Shown: positions 45,504 through 57,936, counted from the stretch's first letter. The stretch is 64,000 nt of DNA from Malachius bipustulatus (GCA_910589415.1 OU342633.1:7788858-7852857), one strand, 5' to 3'. A program made the numbers and translations. The notes: generated by a model not told the origin, from the sequence alone.

Positions 45504-46362
45504 TACCGGGTGGGCATTTAAGAATGAACAGCGGCCATATCTTGGGAAATATTGATCCTACAGTTTCAAAATGAAAATTTTCCTGACATAAGTGACTATG
45601 CGAAATGCAATGAAAATATTTTCAAGATGGTCGCACTTCCGGAAATACCGGAAGTTGACACCTACTTCGTTATTTTAACGGGGACACCCTGTAAAATATT
45701 ATATTTTTTAAATGTCTGAAGAAATCGAATACAGGTGGTTTTCACCATTGGAATTTAGATTGAGCGGTTTATGAGTTATAAACAAGTGAAAATCGCAATT
45801 TTCCAACTTCAAAGCAGTGTAGAACTAGAACGGCTCAATATATCTAAAAACGGCTTACATGTCCCTATATTAACTTTTTAAAAGGTATCATATTATGTAG
45901 TTTAGATTTTTCTACAGGGTGATGAAAAATCTGGTAATTTTCATCACCCTGTATAAAAATTCAAACCACATGGTATGATACCTTGTAAAAAGTTAAGATA
46001 GGGACATGTAAGCCGTTTTTAGATATATTGAGCCGTTCTAGTTCTACACTGCTTTGAAGTTGGAAAATTGCGATTTTCACTTGTTTATAACTCATAAACC
46101 GCTCAATCTAAATTCCAGTGGTGAAAACCACCTGTATTCGATTTCTTTAGACATTTAAAAAATATAATATTTTACAGGGTGTCCCCGTTAAAATAACGAA
46201 GTAGGTGTCAACTTCCGGTATTTCCGGAAGTGCGACCATCTTGAAAATATTTTCATTGCATTTCGCATAGTCACTTATGTCAGGAAAATTTTCATTTTGA
46301 AACTGTAGGATCAATATTTCCCAAGATATGGCCGCTGTTCATTCTTAAATGCCCACCCGGTA
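45504..46362. mobile_element. Near-perfect palindromic foldback, about 410-bp arms
   Basis: TACCGGGTGGGCATTTAAGA to TCTTAAATGCCCACCCGGTA. Arms look well over 95% identical. Each has the palindrome CTTCCGGAAATACCGGAAG and TTTATAACTCAT block shared with 4564-5423, although the ends differ. At the centre is CAGGGTGATGAAAA / TTTTCATCACCCTG (45916-45952), a small nested inverted repeat. Confidence 0.92.
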
Positions 46363-47895
46363 CAGTGATAGAAACGGTAGTGTATTCGAGGATACGAATC
46401 AAATTATTCGACAAGGACGAAAAACTTACCGTTTTGCTGAAAATCGCAAAAAAACATTTTTTTTTTTTGACCTTTGATCTTTACTAAATTTTTTTCCACG
46501 TACGGGAACGTTGGGGAACTTTTAATTTTTATTTTTAATTAATTTGAACAATTTTACTCATTTTCAGCTTGTTGTAAATTTATGTTTTTACCTTCACTCT
46601 TATTTTTTGGCCTAATTTGACAGGACTAGGTAATGAATAACGTTTTTGTATTCCAATAAAGTCAGTGGTGCAAAATATAGGGAGGGCGCCACCCCTGAAT
46701 ATCTACGCCACTGCAAGACATCTACGAAAATTCAAATAGCTAAATTAAAGATCTTTGTTTGCTTAATATTGTTCATGCCAAAGTTTCATCAAAATCGATA
46801 TAAATTTACAGGAGTTATACTTAAAAACTTTTATATTTTTTAAACTTTGACACCCTGTATCTTTTAAACGAAACTCTATTTTGAGCTGAAATTTATTTTT
46901 TAAACTTATGTTTACTAGAGGAACTACCCCTTTAATTTTGGCCCTATATCTCTGGAACTTTATATCGAGAACTCTGATATGAAACTGAATTTGAAACTGG
47001 AAATGCAATTATCATTTCAATATGCTTTGATTTTCTTTAACATCATAAGACAGAGGTGGGGTCTTTAGAGGGAATTCATAATGACGAAGTTCTCTTGGGT
47101 CAGTTAATTTGAATGCTAATTTATTAATTTAAGCTAACCTTAGAAATACCCTATGATTGTAAGTTGGTATAATGGTCGCAAGTAGTAGAATTGGACATTA
47201 GGTTTTTGGGAAAAACACAAGTCTTAGGGCCAACTGCTGCGAGAAATAAGAAATTGTTTATAGACCATGTTTTTATCAAAATTAACGATACAACATTTAT
47301 GCCCGTATTATCAAAGTCTATGGCAAAAAACGCGCCAATTACACTACCTCATAGATGGCGTGTAAACGTATGCATATGATGACGATTCTTATACAACTTT
47401 TTGAACCGCTATATCTCAGAAACGGGGGCTCTAACGGGAGAAACGGGGGAAATTGTTAATACATTTTTTATAGATAATTTTTTAACTTACAATTTTTGTC
47501 TGAGGTAATTTTATGATAAAACTTACCGTTTTGCTGAAAATCGCGAAAAGCCCATTTTTTTGACCTTTGACTTTTAATAAGGTTTTTTCCACGTACGGAA
47601 ACTTTTAATTTTTATTTTTAATTATGTTTTGAACAATCTTACTCATTTTCAGCTTGTTGTAAATTTATGTATCTTTAAATGTCTAGATTGACCTGACTAT
47701 AGCCTGAAAATAATTAAATAAATTGGATGAAGTTATACAGTTTAGATGCATTTTAGAATGCGATGTATTACGTAGTAATTTTTAAAATCTTCGTTTGGGA
47801 ATACGGGCGTAATACAATAATTGTTCCTAAATACCAGGTACATACGAAAGGAGGTACAGGTAATTCTTTGACTTATTTTATGCCTAAAAGTTCAT
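46363..47895. repeat. Direct-repeat pair and family fragments
   Basis: AACTTACCGTTTTGCTGAAA to CAGCTTGTTGTAAATTTATG appears at 46428-46590 and again at 47517-47672. 46640-46960 is a degraded copy of the 42182-43265 family. 47680-47895 is unassigned. Confidence 0.65.
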
Positions 47896-48645
47896 ATGCT
47901 CTGTCCACTGAGTGTTGTCCGTTGTCATGCCACACTGATTCTTGCTAAACAATTTCATTTAATTCGATTTGATTCATACACTTATTTCTAAGTCGAACCA
48001 GATGTGGTATCGCAGTTCGTGTCAGTGGCGTGTGAATTGTTATATTATGATTAGAAATAGCATGTCACCTACCTGCTGGTTGGCGTTTAAAAGAAAGCAT
48101 AACACCTCCGTTTCCTTTTTCTGCAGTAAAATATCCTAGCAATTTAACCACACAAGACCACGTCCTAGGGAGTTCAATCGTTTCCCAGGCATTTTGTGTA
48201 ATTTTTTGTAGTTCGTTGCGAGAATATACCCAGTCCGTTTTTTTTAAACGTTAGAAAAACAAGGCAATATATTTTTAGGCATTCACGCAATTAATAAGTT
48301 ACTCGTAGTTTATCACATCGTACAATATCACAGGTAATTCTGCTAATTTCGTATTAAAAACGTTTCAAATAACAAACCTCACAATACGCTGTCACTGTCA
48401 ACTGACAGTAGCCGATGAGCTGAACGACATTCTTATCGTATCAATCTAAGCGTATCAAGACGCGAGTCGTACTTCCGTCTCACTCTCGCTCATCTTTTTA
48501 GAATTGCTGACGATTCAAACGTATTTCTGACAATACGTCCCATTTTAACTCGATTGACTATGCAATGCAATAGAAGGAGTAAGAAACATAACGAGATGAT
48601 GTATCCTTAGTTATCACAACAGACAACACTCAGTGTACAGAGTAT
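47896..48645. mobile_element. Terminal-inverted-repeat element copy 2, uninterrupted
   Basis: Same sequence as 16928-18496 without the hAT MITE: the empty site reads GAATTGTTATATTATGATTAG at about 48036-48056. Copy 2 also lacks two short AT-rich tracts present in copy 1. Confidence 0.88.
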
Positions 48646-48686
48646 ATAAACATAGGTTCGCAACCGCTTCGTTATGATCTAGCATG

Positions 48687-49238
48687 CAGGGTGTTGAAAT
48701 TTGAAGATTTTTCCTGTTTTTTTTCTTTGAGGTAGTTCTTTGAGGTATGTCAAACTTTAGTCAAACAATTAGTCACTCAGGGTCATCTCAGCTTCAATTA
48801 TTAACAGGCATTACAGACAAAACTGTCAAAATTAATGTAAATGAGAAATTATCCAAAAAAGCCAGAGATTGTTTTACCATTTAAAAAATTTGAATTTCTT
48901 CCAACAATTGGAGGAAATTGTTTCTTTACTTTCTTGATAGCAGTTGCAGATGCAAAAAAGTATAAGAGTCTAAAAAGTTTTTAAATAAAACAGAAAATTC
49001 ACACTGTATTTTAGAATCGACCAGCGGCGCTTCGCAAAAAACTTCAAGGGGATAAATGGGGATGAAATGAGAGAAATTCGGGGAAAAAATCTCCTTGTAG
49101 ATTTTCACAACCATTATTCGTCCTACAAAATGATGTAAACCCTAATATCCCAAATTTGAGCTAAATATCTCAAAAAAAAAAAAAAAAAAATGCAGGAGCT
49201 ATAAAGAAAAACGGATTTTTTTATTTCAACACCCTGTA
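48687..49238. mobile_element. Degraded element with CAGGGTGTTGAAAT ends
   Basis: CAGGGTGTTGAAATTTGAAG at the left and TTTATTTCAACACCCTGTAG at the right are inverted. Only about 20 bp of each end pair; the middle has an A-run (49173-49190). Confidence 0.55.
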
Positions 49239-50277
49239 GATCGGTATCTGTTTTCGCGCAATTTTTACCCATTTTTTAGGATTTCTAACAACACTTCTAC
49301 TTTCCAAATCCGTTTGATAAATTCGAATCGGACGACCTCCAGAGCATCCAGCCTCTCTGCAAATTATGGTATTAAAAACTTTTGATTGCAATTAATCGAA
49401 AACTAATTATCCGACAGTGTTTGGGTTTTGCACACAGGAAGTACATACCTATCAATATCGACCATCTCGTAAAAAGTCTGCACTGCAACTAAAAAAATGG
49501 CGACGTTACGAATTTTTGAAAAAAACGCTATTTTATCGGTTTTTTAGGGGGTTGCTCCCTTAAGAAACCGATCGGGTTGTTTCAAATCGCACTTTCTTCA
49601 AATTTTAATTCTCTGCTATGCGTCCATTGGGACCATTTACATTGCTTCAATTTTTCTTTTATAAGCAAAAATGAATGTGATTTTTGCTCTAAATTGTTAA
49701 TTTAAAAAAAAGATACTGGGAAATTCGAGTAGAAAACTTTGCAGTTAGGATTTGGGTTGGGGGCTACTCCGCTTGTGATTTTCACCGGCGGTGTTCCGTT
49801 ATATTACTATTTTTGTCAAGAAAAAACAGCTTGCTCTAAAAAAAACTAATAATAAATCTGTTTTAAATCAACTTCACCTTCATTAGTCTTATTTTTAAGT
49901 AAAATTAAACTAGAAATAATTGAAACAAAACAAAATATTTAATTATTTTGTATTATCCATTAAATTTGTTGTCCTCTTTTTTATTTTTACATTTTCTTAC
50001 CTCGTATGAATGAAAAGGAAATAACTAATTCCCTCTATCGATGCTGACAAAAAGCAGAATTTTGGAGGAATTCGTAAAAATTTCACTTTTATCAGCTCGT
50101 TATTTGAAGATAATTAAGGTGAAAAGTGGTTAGTAGTTGTCTTCCATTCAAGTGCTCTACTTCTCGATCTCAGCTTGAATACACCGCAGACGCGATCAAC
50201 AGTTCGGGCAAATATCGCGTCTTCTGTTTTCTGTGCGACTTATCGCTCGACGCTCATTAAACGGCACGGCGGCGAAC
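49239..50277. other. Upstream region of the 50.3 kb promoter
   Basis: AT-rich, no gene. TCTGTTTTAAATCAACT(T/G)CACCTTCA at 49858 recurs at 50730, on the other side of the promoter. GC content rises from about 50150. Confidence 0.35.
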
Positions 50278-50491
50278 TATAAAAAGACATGCTCTTCCCA
50301 AATAATAATCCTCGATGCAATGTTACTGAAAAGTGAAAGATTTTATAATAGGTAGTAATTATTTAAACAAACAAGAAACAAGTACAATTGGTTAATTTGT
50401 TTGCCGAGATAGTTGTGTGGTGTGGACGAGAATTCCTAATCGGAAGGATTTGCCGTTGCTAAACTGTTTTCAATTTAGAATGTCTCATCAG
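50278..50491 (+). promoter_or_regulatory. TATA promoter and first exon starting MSHQ
   Basis: TATAAAAA at 50278-50285 follows a GC-rich stretch (ACGGCACGGCGGCGAAC). A start about 25-30 bp further on would begin near 50305-50312. The leader runs to ATG at 50480, in context TTTAGAATGT, whose four codons (M S H Q) end at CAG|GTACTT, a usable donor at 50492. Very short first coding exons after a TATA promoter are common in insect genes such as cuticle proteins, but the product here cannot be told. Unspliced, the frame would stop after 29 codons. No further exon of it was recognised in the window. Confidence 0.45.
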
Positions 50492-51507
50492 GTACTTATA
50501 CTTTTGTGTGATATATCGATTTACTTATTTAAAAAGACGCTGAAAATTAGAATTATTGTACCTGTTTGATTATTTTTTGTAGTTTGAGAGTTATTTGAGA
50601 GTATCATTTAAAATGCAAGTTTTTGATCCTTTAACTGTCTTATGTTTATATTTACCGCGATCACTTTGACTTTTAAACAATAATTATTATTAATAAATAA
50701 AAATAATCAACTTGGCGCAAGTCATGCGTCTGTTTTAAATCAACTGCACCTTCAATTCCTCTCATTACTCTTATTTTTAATTATTATTAAGAGCAATTAA
50801 CAATTACTGGTCGGACTTCATCAACTGTCGACAATAAAATGAGAATGTAGGTAAGCAGTGTTATATGTGTAAGATACCTACCCAGGTTAATTATTTAGAA
50901 TTTTTAATGGTAATCTTAAATGGTCGTGCCGTGAGTAATGCAGGCAAATTATAAATATAACCCAAAGAACTCGCAAAAGTTTTAAATATTAAGATTTTAC
51001 GCAATCGTCGCCCAAAATATAACCGACTAGAAATTACAAAATTATCAAGCGGTGTTTGTATATTCTCATTCATGTAGGTACGGTGGAATTTTTGTGTTTT
51101 TTTGCTATATTTTCTCTTTTTTACATTTATCGAATAAACTGAATCTGATTGCCGGTTTTCTTATTGTTGTTGATTATTCGCAAAGGTTGGTGTTCCTATC
51201 TTTTCAATTCCAATTACAACATGTCAGGTTCAACCATTTCGTAGGTAAATTGATGATGGGGGCATTATAAGTAACACTTGTGAATGTGATTGTACTAAAA
51301 ATAAACACACCTGTACGCGCCTATTTCAAATCACGCACCTGTTGGATATCGTAGTGTGGGTGTTACAGAACTTGCAAAAAATCTTTTAATAGAATATTTA
51401 AGTGGAATTTAGTTGCTTTAGATGTTGTCTTTTTACCCCAATACCTAATTATAATAATGAGGAATTGTAAAAATAATTTTAAAATGAATAGGTATATGCA
51501 TTATATA
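50492..51507. other. Downstream of the MSHQ exon, nothing recognised
   Basis: AT-rich; would be intron 1 of the 50.3 kb gene if that model is right. No exon or repeat pair other than the short TCTGTTTTAAATCAACTGCA repeat was supported. Confidence 0.35.
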
Positions 51508-51910
51508 CAGGGTGTTTCATAAATGATATAGGGCCAAATTTAAATGGTGCATGGTTCCTCTCATAAATATAAATCGAAAAATATATTTCTACTCAAAATT
51601 GCGTTTCGTTCAACAGGCTGTCAAAGTTTTAATAAATATCACAATTTTTGGTCAAGACTCGTGTAAATTTACACCGATGTTGAGGAAACTTGGCATGAAC
51701 AATAATAAACAAACAAAGATCCTTAATTTTACTATTTCAGGTTTTGAAGATGTATTCCAGTGGCGTAGATATTCAGGGTTAGAGCCCCTGTTCCCTCCCT
51801 GTCTTCTACGCCACTGCCTTTTTTAAAATTGCAAAATCGTTATTCAATTCCCCGTGCATTTTAGGGCATAAAGTTATTCCTTATTTTTCTTAATACGACT
51901 CACCGTTTTT
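51508..51910. repeat. Half copy of the 42182-43265 foldback family
   Basis: TACAGGGTGTTTCATAAATG, then GGTTCCTCTCATAAATATAA and CCAGTGGCGTAGATATTCAG...CTACGCCACTGCC (51762-51818). Confidence 0.65.
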
Positions 51911-52112
51911 GAGATATTTAAAGTTTCTTCAGGCAACGTAACTAATCATTAAGAATAACATTATGCATAATATTAAATAGAGAACTTTTAACCCGATCAA
52001 CAATTTTCCAATGTATAGGTTTTATCTAGTTAACTCCAGGGAACGATAGAGAATCGAAAACTAATATTAGTTTGCTTCATGAACCATATTCGTGAAATGC
52101 TGTTAAGAAAAT

Positions 52113-52650
52113 ACAGGGTGTTAAAGATTTAAGAAAAAAATCGTATTTTTGAAATATAAAAAATTGGCTGATAGGAATAATTTGAAATTTTGAACAGTAG
52201 TTGTGCTAATTGAAGGACATGACTGATACTCCCCATGAAGAATTCTTCATTGGCGGAGATCTGGACTTGTTCTTACATTTTTTTAATAAATAATTTGCAC
52301 GCCACTGACTTTAATGCAAAATTTGTTATTTTTGTTAGATACCTCATGTTGTTTAGAGACGAAAAGTCATCGTACGTTTTTGTCCTAGGACGCACTGTTT
52401 CCGAGATACAAGGTAGGTATCTACCAAAAATAACAAATTTTGCATTAAAGTCAGTGGTGTAGACAATATTTAATAAAAAAAGTAACACCACACCCAGATC
52501 TCTGCCACTGCATTAAAAAATCTTTCATTAGGGGTATCAGATCATGTACTTCAATTAGCACAACTACTGTTCAAAATTTCAAATTATTCCCATCAGCCAA
52601 TTTTTATATATTTAAAAAATACGGCTTTTTTCTTAAATCTTTAACTGATA
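52113..52650. mobile_element. Foldback element, TACAGGGTGTTAAAGATTTA terminus
   Basis: Left arm TTAAAGATTTAAGAAAAAA...AATTTGAAATTTTGAACAGT and right arm ACTGTTCAAAATTTCAAATT...TTTCTTAAATCTTTAACTG mirror around about 52390. An inner pair, GCAAAATTTGTTATTTTTG / AAAAATAACAAATTTTGC, is near perfect. The right outer end is eroded. Confidence 0.75.
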
Positions 52651-52830
52651 ATCTTTAATTGATAGGTAACTTCTAAAACTTCACTTCAACCGAAGGAAAA
52701 TCAATTTTTAGAATTTAATCTCAGGGCTTAGGGTATCTAGTTAGTCAAAATACAATCTACTAAAATCTACAAAATACTATCTAGCAGGAGTCTATTTTTT
52801 AAGTCTCATAGTTCACCCGCTTCCTATAAT

Positions 52831-53440
52831 ACAGTTAAACTTTTTGGTAATTGTTTACATCCGCGGCTCCTAAGTTTCATCAATTTTTTCGGGACCGAGG
52901 AGCGAAATAGGGGTGCTGGGTGGGTAAGAAAGTAAAAACAGCCATGGCAAACTAATATTAAGGTCACAACTAAGGCCTCTTTGGCACTACGGTCGAATTT
53001 CTATTTTTTTTCACTTTCAGGGCAAGGAAAATCTTCGAAAATAACAGTACCACGATTTTTATTTTGAATTTTGCATTTATTTTGAATTTATAATCCGAAA
53101 ATCATTGCATCAATCCCTGTGCGGACTGAACACGTAATGAAAGCGGATATATCGCTCAGTCCGCCTCTGTGAACCTCTAACACAGAATAGAATGCTTGGC
53201 AATTATGGTGAAGTGGTTTTATCCGGGATCGCGGCATCTAATCGGTGCCTCTTGTCAGGACCGCACTCCCTCCGCACTCTCAAAACCATTTTTTTTTACA
53301 CCGTTTTGTGGCTTTCCCTTTCATTTGCCCAGCAAATGAATACCTTCCTGGTGTTACTATAGGTATGTTCTCCACCCCTATATAAGTTCCATAGTGAAAC
53401 TGTAGGAGCCGCAGATGTAAATAATGACCAACTTTTTAAA
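52831..53440. mobile_element. Terminal-inverted-repeat element, TTTACATCCGCGGCTCCTA, copy 1
   Basis: Left end ACTTTTTGGTAATTGTTTAC-ATCCGCGGCTCCTAAG; right end, complemented, AGTTGGTCATTATTTAC-ATCTGCGGCTCCTACAG. A second copy lies at 62750-63210 in the same orientation and a lone right end at 15068-15115. No coding. Confidence 0.75.
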
Positions 53441-53879
53441 CACATTGTTTGGAAACAACTTTCTTTGTTTGGAAATAACTTTCTATTTTCAAGATAAAAT
53501 TTTCGAGTATAAAAGATATAATGTAATATTCTAAGAAATAGACTTCCTATAGTCCTGGACAATTGGTTTACTCATTCAGTCAGCAATCCTAAAGAGTATC
53601 TGAAAATTAAATTGACGAATCAATAAGCCTGCTGGAGAATGTCTCAAATAAATAGAGAACTTAGACAATATAAGATAGAGAAGAAGATGTCTTTGAGAAT
53701 TTCCGATTCTGTTTGATTTAGGTCATTTTATTATTGCAGTTAGATATTTTTATTGCGACTGTCTCATTGTCCACTCAGCCATTTTGTTCCTGAAACCCCA
53801 TGAGGGCTAAGTAATTCCATATGTCGTATATGTTCCATCGTGATTTTTATTGGAAAAATCATAGCTCTGTGTGGTAAAT

Positions 53880-54500
53880 AGTTATTTACATTACAAGCTA
53901 CGAAAGTTCACTTTTAGGTGTGGCTTCGCCTCGGGTATTTAAAAACTCCGAGCACCTGAAAGAGCTTTCGTAGCGTGTAATGTATTAAACTTTTCATTCT
54001 CCCCTTGCCATATTGAACCACGGATTAAGAAGAATGAGTAAAATAATGCGATTCAGTGATAACAATGGAATTATTATAAGGTGCCATGTTTTTAACATTA
54101 CCATAGTAACGATAGTTTTAAGTTATTAATTTATGACACTGTCAAGTTTAAAACTCTGTACCGCTATAATTTTAGAATCTTTGATCGTAGTTTAGTTCAA
54201 AATGAATTTCATTCAAGAAGCTGCAAATTCCAGTAAATCTTTCTGGAACATACAATAATAATTATTTGTATGTACCAGAAAGATTTACTGGAATTTTTTA
54301 TTGCAGTTTTACATTCAATTTTCCATCTAAATAAACGTTAATCAAACTGTCATTTCTACTTTTTTGTCCAGGCCACGAAAGTTTTTCATAGCTAGCAACC
54401 ACCTAGCAACCTATCACCTAGGATGTTTTACTTTCGCTTTCGGTTGCCTTATCAAGACAGAAAGTTACACTTTCGTAAAGGGGAGAATGAAAATGTTATT
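53880..54500. repeat. Inverted-repeat region with a short perfect hairpin
   Basis: Pairs seen: CATTACAAGCTACGAAAG / CTTTCGTAGCGTGTAATG (53892-53981), and TTTTCATTCTCCCCTT / AAGGGGAGAATGAAAA (53992 and 54477). In between, at 54226-54296, ATTCCAGTAAATCTTTCTGG pairs exactly with CCAGAAAGATTTACTGGAAT. Confidence 0.7.
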
Positions 54501-54623
54501 TAAGTTCATGCTAGAGTCTATGGAGTATAAAAATAACGACCAATAATTTTTAGTGTAGGTACTTGGATACAAATTTTGTAAAATAAAATACTTGAAAAAA
54601 TTATGATCATATTACACTGTCTA

Positions 54624-54642
54624 GGGGGGGGGGGGGGGGGGG
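54624..54642 (+). repeat. G19 homopolymer
   Basis: Nineteen consecutive G, preceded by CTA. It can form G-quadruplex in principle and is prone to length errors in sequencing. Confidence 0.9.
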
Positions 54643-54679
54643 ATTCTGACCCCTAGCAACCCATGTGTGGCTACGCCAC

Positions 54680-55690
54680 TGGTGCACTATATATCCTCTT
54701 CCTCTATATTGCTGTCTCATAAACGCTAAATACAGGATCGGTTAATTAGAGAAAAGATGCGCAACTTTGTGGCAATCTTTAATCCGTCAAGACATAAGTA
54801 CGATATCTGTGACCGATCCTGAAATCTCCTGAAAACACTGAAAAATCGAGATTTCTCATTTTCGTCTTATCTTTTTTATTATTGGAAATTTATGAATATT
54901 TTTTGTGGGCTTACATGAGCTACCCATCTGACGTTTCAAAACTTTTCAAAGCCGAATAGATCCCAGAGTTTGATAGTTAACTTTTGTTTTTCCTATGGCC
55001 GCCATATTGTTTTTTTATGTCGTTCGGTATAAAGAAATCTTGTAAACCAAAAATTAACAAACCTAGAAAAACAATTTTTTTCTACTTTTTTCAAAGAAAA
55101 ACATAACAAAAATTCGCTGAAATATGTCAATACGAAGTCACACTTATGGTTTTTTAATTTCTTTATCATTTTCGGTTTAAAAATTTGTTTTTTTTTTTAA
55201 GAAAAAAGAAGAAAAAATGTTAAAATTTATTTTTTGAAGTTTATTTATTTTTGATTTCTATTATTTTTTTCATACCGAACGACATAAAAATTAATAGGGC
55301 GGCCATAAGAAAAACGAAAGTTGACAAGGTATGAAAAGAAAACTCTTGGATCTAGTCGGATTTGAAAATTTTTGAAATGTCATATGAGTACTTATTTTTT
55401 TTTACCGACTTATGTGAGTCTACAAAACATTACTTATGAATTACCAATAATAAGAAAGATATGGCAAAAATAAGTTAAATAATATATAAATAAATAATAT
55501 ATATAAATATGTATATAAATAAATAATAATAAAATAAAAACTCGATTTTTCAGTTTTTTTTTAGGATATTTCAGGAAGGGTCACAGATATCTTGCATATC
55601 TTGAGGGATTCGAGATGGCCAAAAAATTGCGCATCTTTTCTCTAATTTAACCGGCCTTGTATCTTTTAGCGTTTACGAGATATAGCACTA
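54680..55690. mobile_element. Second full member of the 25001-26007 foldback family
   Basis: Arms mirror from CTATATATCCTCTTCCTCTA to TAGCGTTTACGAGATATAGC, with GATATCTGTGACC and TATGGCCGCCAT. The terminal CAGGGTG motif is lost at the left and is CCGGGTG at the right. A (TAAA)-rich tract lies at 55485-55540. Confidence 0.78.
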
Positions 55691-55746
55691 TACCGGGTGA
55701 TCCAGTTTAATCTATTTTCACAATTATTGGGGAGGAGCAACACTCT

Positions 55747-56362
55747 TCGAACAAAAGTTTGGGACAAAAGTAGTTTGATTTTTAGGGGGACATCGTTTGC
55801 ACACAAGAACCACCCCCACCCCCTGCAGAGGGGTGGGGGTTACTTTGACAATTTAAATAGGAATCCCCATTTTTTATTGCGGGTTGCGATTCAGCGTGGA
55901 GAAAAACAAACTTTTGTATGAATTTTTTCTTTCAATTTTGCCCCCATCCCCTAAACATGGAAGACAAAAACGGCTTTCTCGAGAATTTGATTAATTTTTC
56001 ATGACTCGACAATTGTTTGGAGGAAAAATTACAGGGGGCAGAAGTTGTTTCGTTTTGAGGGGGACATCGTTTGCAATTTTTTCTCCAAGCAATTGTCGAG
56101 TCATGAATAATTATTCAAAGTCTCGAGAAAGCCGTTTTTGTCTTCCATGTTTAGGGGATGAGGGCGAAATTGAAAAAAATTCTTACAAAAATTTGTTTGT
56201 CTCCACGCTGAATCATAACCCGCAATAAAAAATGGGGGTTCCTATTTAAATCGTCAAAGTCACTCCCATCCTTCTGCAGGGGGTGGGAGTGGGGGTTGTT
56301 TTTGTGTGCAAACGATGTCCCCCTCAAAACCAAACAACTTTTGTTCCAAACTTTTGTTCGAA
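55747..56362. mobile_element. Palindrome with about 290-bp arms, G-rich
   Basis: TTCGAACAAAAGTTTGGGAC mirrors to CCAAACTTTTGTTCGAA. Arms carry GGGGGACATCGTTTGCA, CTGCAG flanked by C/G runs, and CTCGAGAAAGCCGTTTTTGT. Centre near 56030-56075. The short frames in both arms are mirror images of each other. Confidence 0.82.
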
Positions 56363-56368
56363 CGTTTA

Positions 56369-56990
56369 TACAGGGTGATCCCGAAATGGCGGACACGGAC
56401 AGCACCACAGCATCCATTGTGGATTAAGGATTCTAAGTTTTATTTACTGTTTTCTCCAGTATGGCTCCCTTAAGAAGATATGACCACTTTTGTGGAAAAA
56501 AAAGTCACAACACTGCACTACCCTTCTTAAGGAAAAAAAAATACCCAAATAGATATTACCATGGAAACATATGAAATGGAAAGTTTAACAATGTTCAAAA
56601 CAATAATCGTTGCGGGGAAACATATCCGATAATATTATTCAAAATCTATTTTAGTTGCATTGTTGAGCTCGAATTTGAACAACGATGCCACATTGAAAAA
56701 TTTTGTTGAACTCAGGGAATAGGTAAACTTTGAATGCCTGTAATTCCGTTCCCGATAATAATAAAAATAAAAAGCAAACGCTATCGTAATAGTTATGTCA
56801 AATCATGTGCTTTGCCAGTGGAGGTTGTTTAAATTTGACTGCCGTTTTGATTTAAAGTTTAGAAAAAGGACACCCTATATCTCGGTAACGAAGGCGATGA
56901 AACAATTTTTGTTTTAAATTTACAGTCTTTCTGAACATCCTCTACAACACCCTTTATACCGTGTCCGCCATTTCGGTATCACCCTGAATA
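56369..56990. mobile_element. TACAGGGTGATCCCGAAATG element, copy 2
   Basis: Reverse-complement copy of 16232-16869, with few differences. It directly follows the palindrome ending at 56362, only 6 bp away. Confidence 0.85.
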
Positions 56991-57178
56991 ATAATGAGTA
57001 TCATCTGCCAATTAAAAACTGTGAATAAATTTTGACAGCCAAGTCATCCAGAGAAAGTTCAGCTAAAAAGTCACGACCACCTTAATGAACCTTTTCTCGT
57101 TTTTTTTTTCTCACCAATTTTGAATCTGGAAGAACATTTGAATAGAGAACAGAATACTTGTTTTGAATATATGAAAAT

Positions 57179-57936
57179 ACAGGGTGATTCAAAATTCAGT
57201 GCAAAGATTATAAGGGCGTATTTACCATCCAAAAATAAGAAAAATTTTCATATAGTCGTATGATTTTTTTCATTTTTCATTTTTTTGTCGATTTTTTATT
57301 AATTACTCAAAAACCTCGTCAAAAACCTTTCAGCCGATTTGAATAAAATTTGGTAGGCTTATTTGTCGTTATAAGGAACTTCCTTTGATGGGAATAACAT
57401 AAATTTATTAATTCCAGTGGCGTCTCAGGGGGCTACCTATTTGAAAATTATAGGTAAAATTATGGTACGTCACTGCTCTTTTGACAATTTATATATTTTT
57501 TTAGATTAAGCGGTCAATAATGTAACTTTCTTGTCTTCTGAGCTTTACTCGTATCTAGCTTTGTTTCCAAGAAAAAAATCAAAATCTGTGCCAGGCCCTT
57601 ACTATTAAAACAAGTAAGTAATAAATTCACATCGATTATTGAGATTCATTTAATTTAATTCAGGTAGCCTCCTGAGACGCCACTGTAGTTAATAAATTCA
57701 TGTTTTCCCATCAAAGGAAGGCCCTTATGACAACAAATAAGCCTATAAAATTTTATTTAAATCGTCTGAGAGGTTTTTGAGAAATTGATAAAAATCGATT
57801 TTTTTTTCAAAATTTTACCCCATGTATCTAGAAAACAAAGCAAGCTAGGACATACGATTATATGAAAAAAACTTCTTATTTTTGGCTGGTAAATACGCCC
57901 TTAAAATCGTTGCACTGAATTTTGAATCAGCCTGTA
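57179..57936. mobile_element. Foldback element, TACAGGGTGATTCAAAATTC terminus
   Basis: Arms mirror from TACAGGGTGATTCAAAATTC to GAATTTTGAATCAGCCTGTA. Inner arms contain CCAGTGGCGTCTCAGGGGGC / GCCTCCTGAGACGCCACTG. Confidence 0.85.

Noticed and set aside
55697..56417. Similar frames on both strands beginning near 55697 and ending near 56417
   Set aside because: Mirror images in the arms of the 55747-56362 palindrome, not a gene pair.
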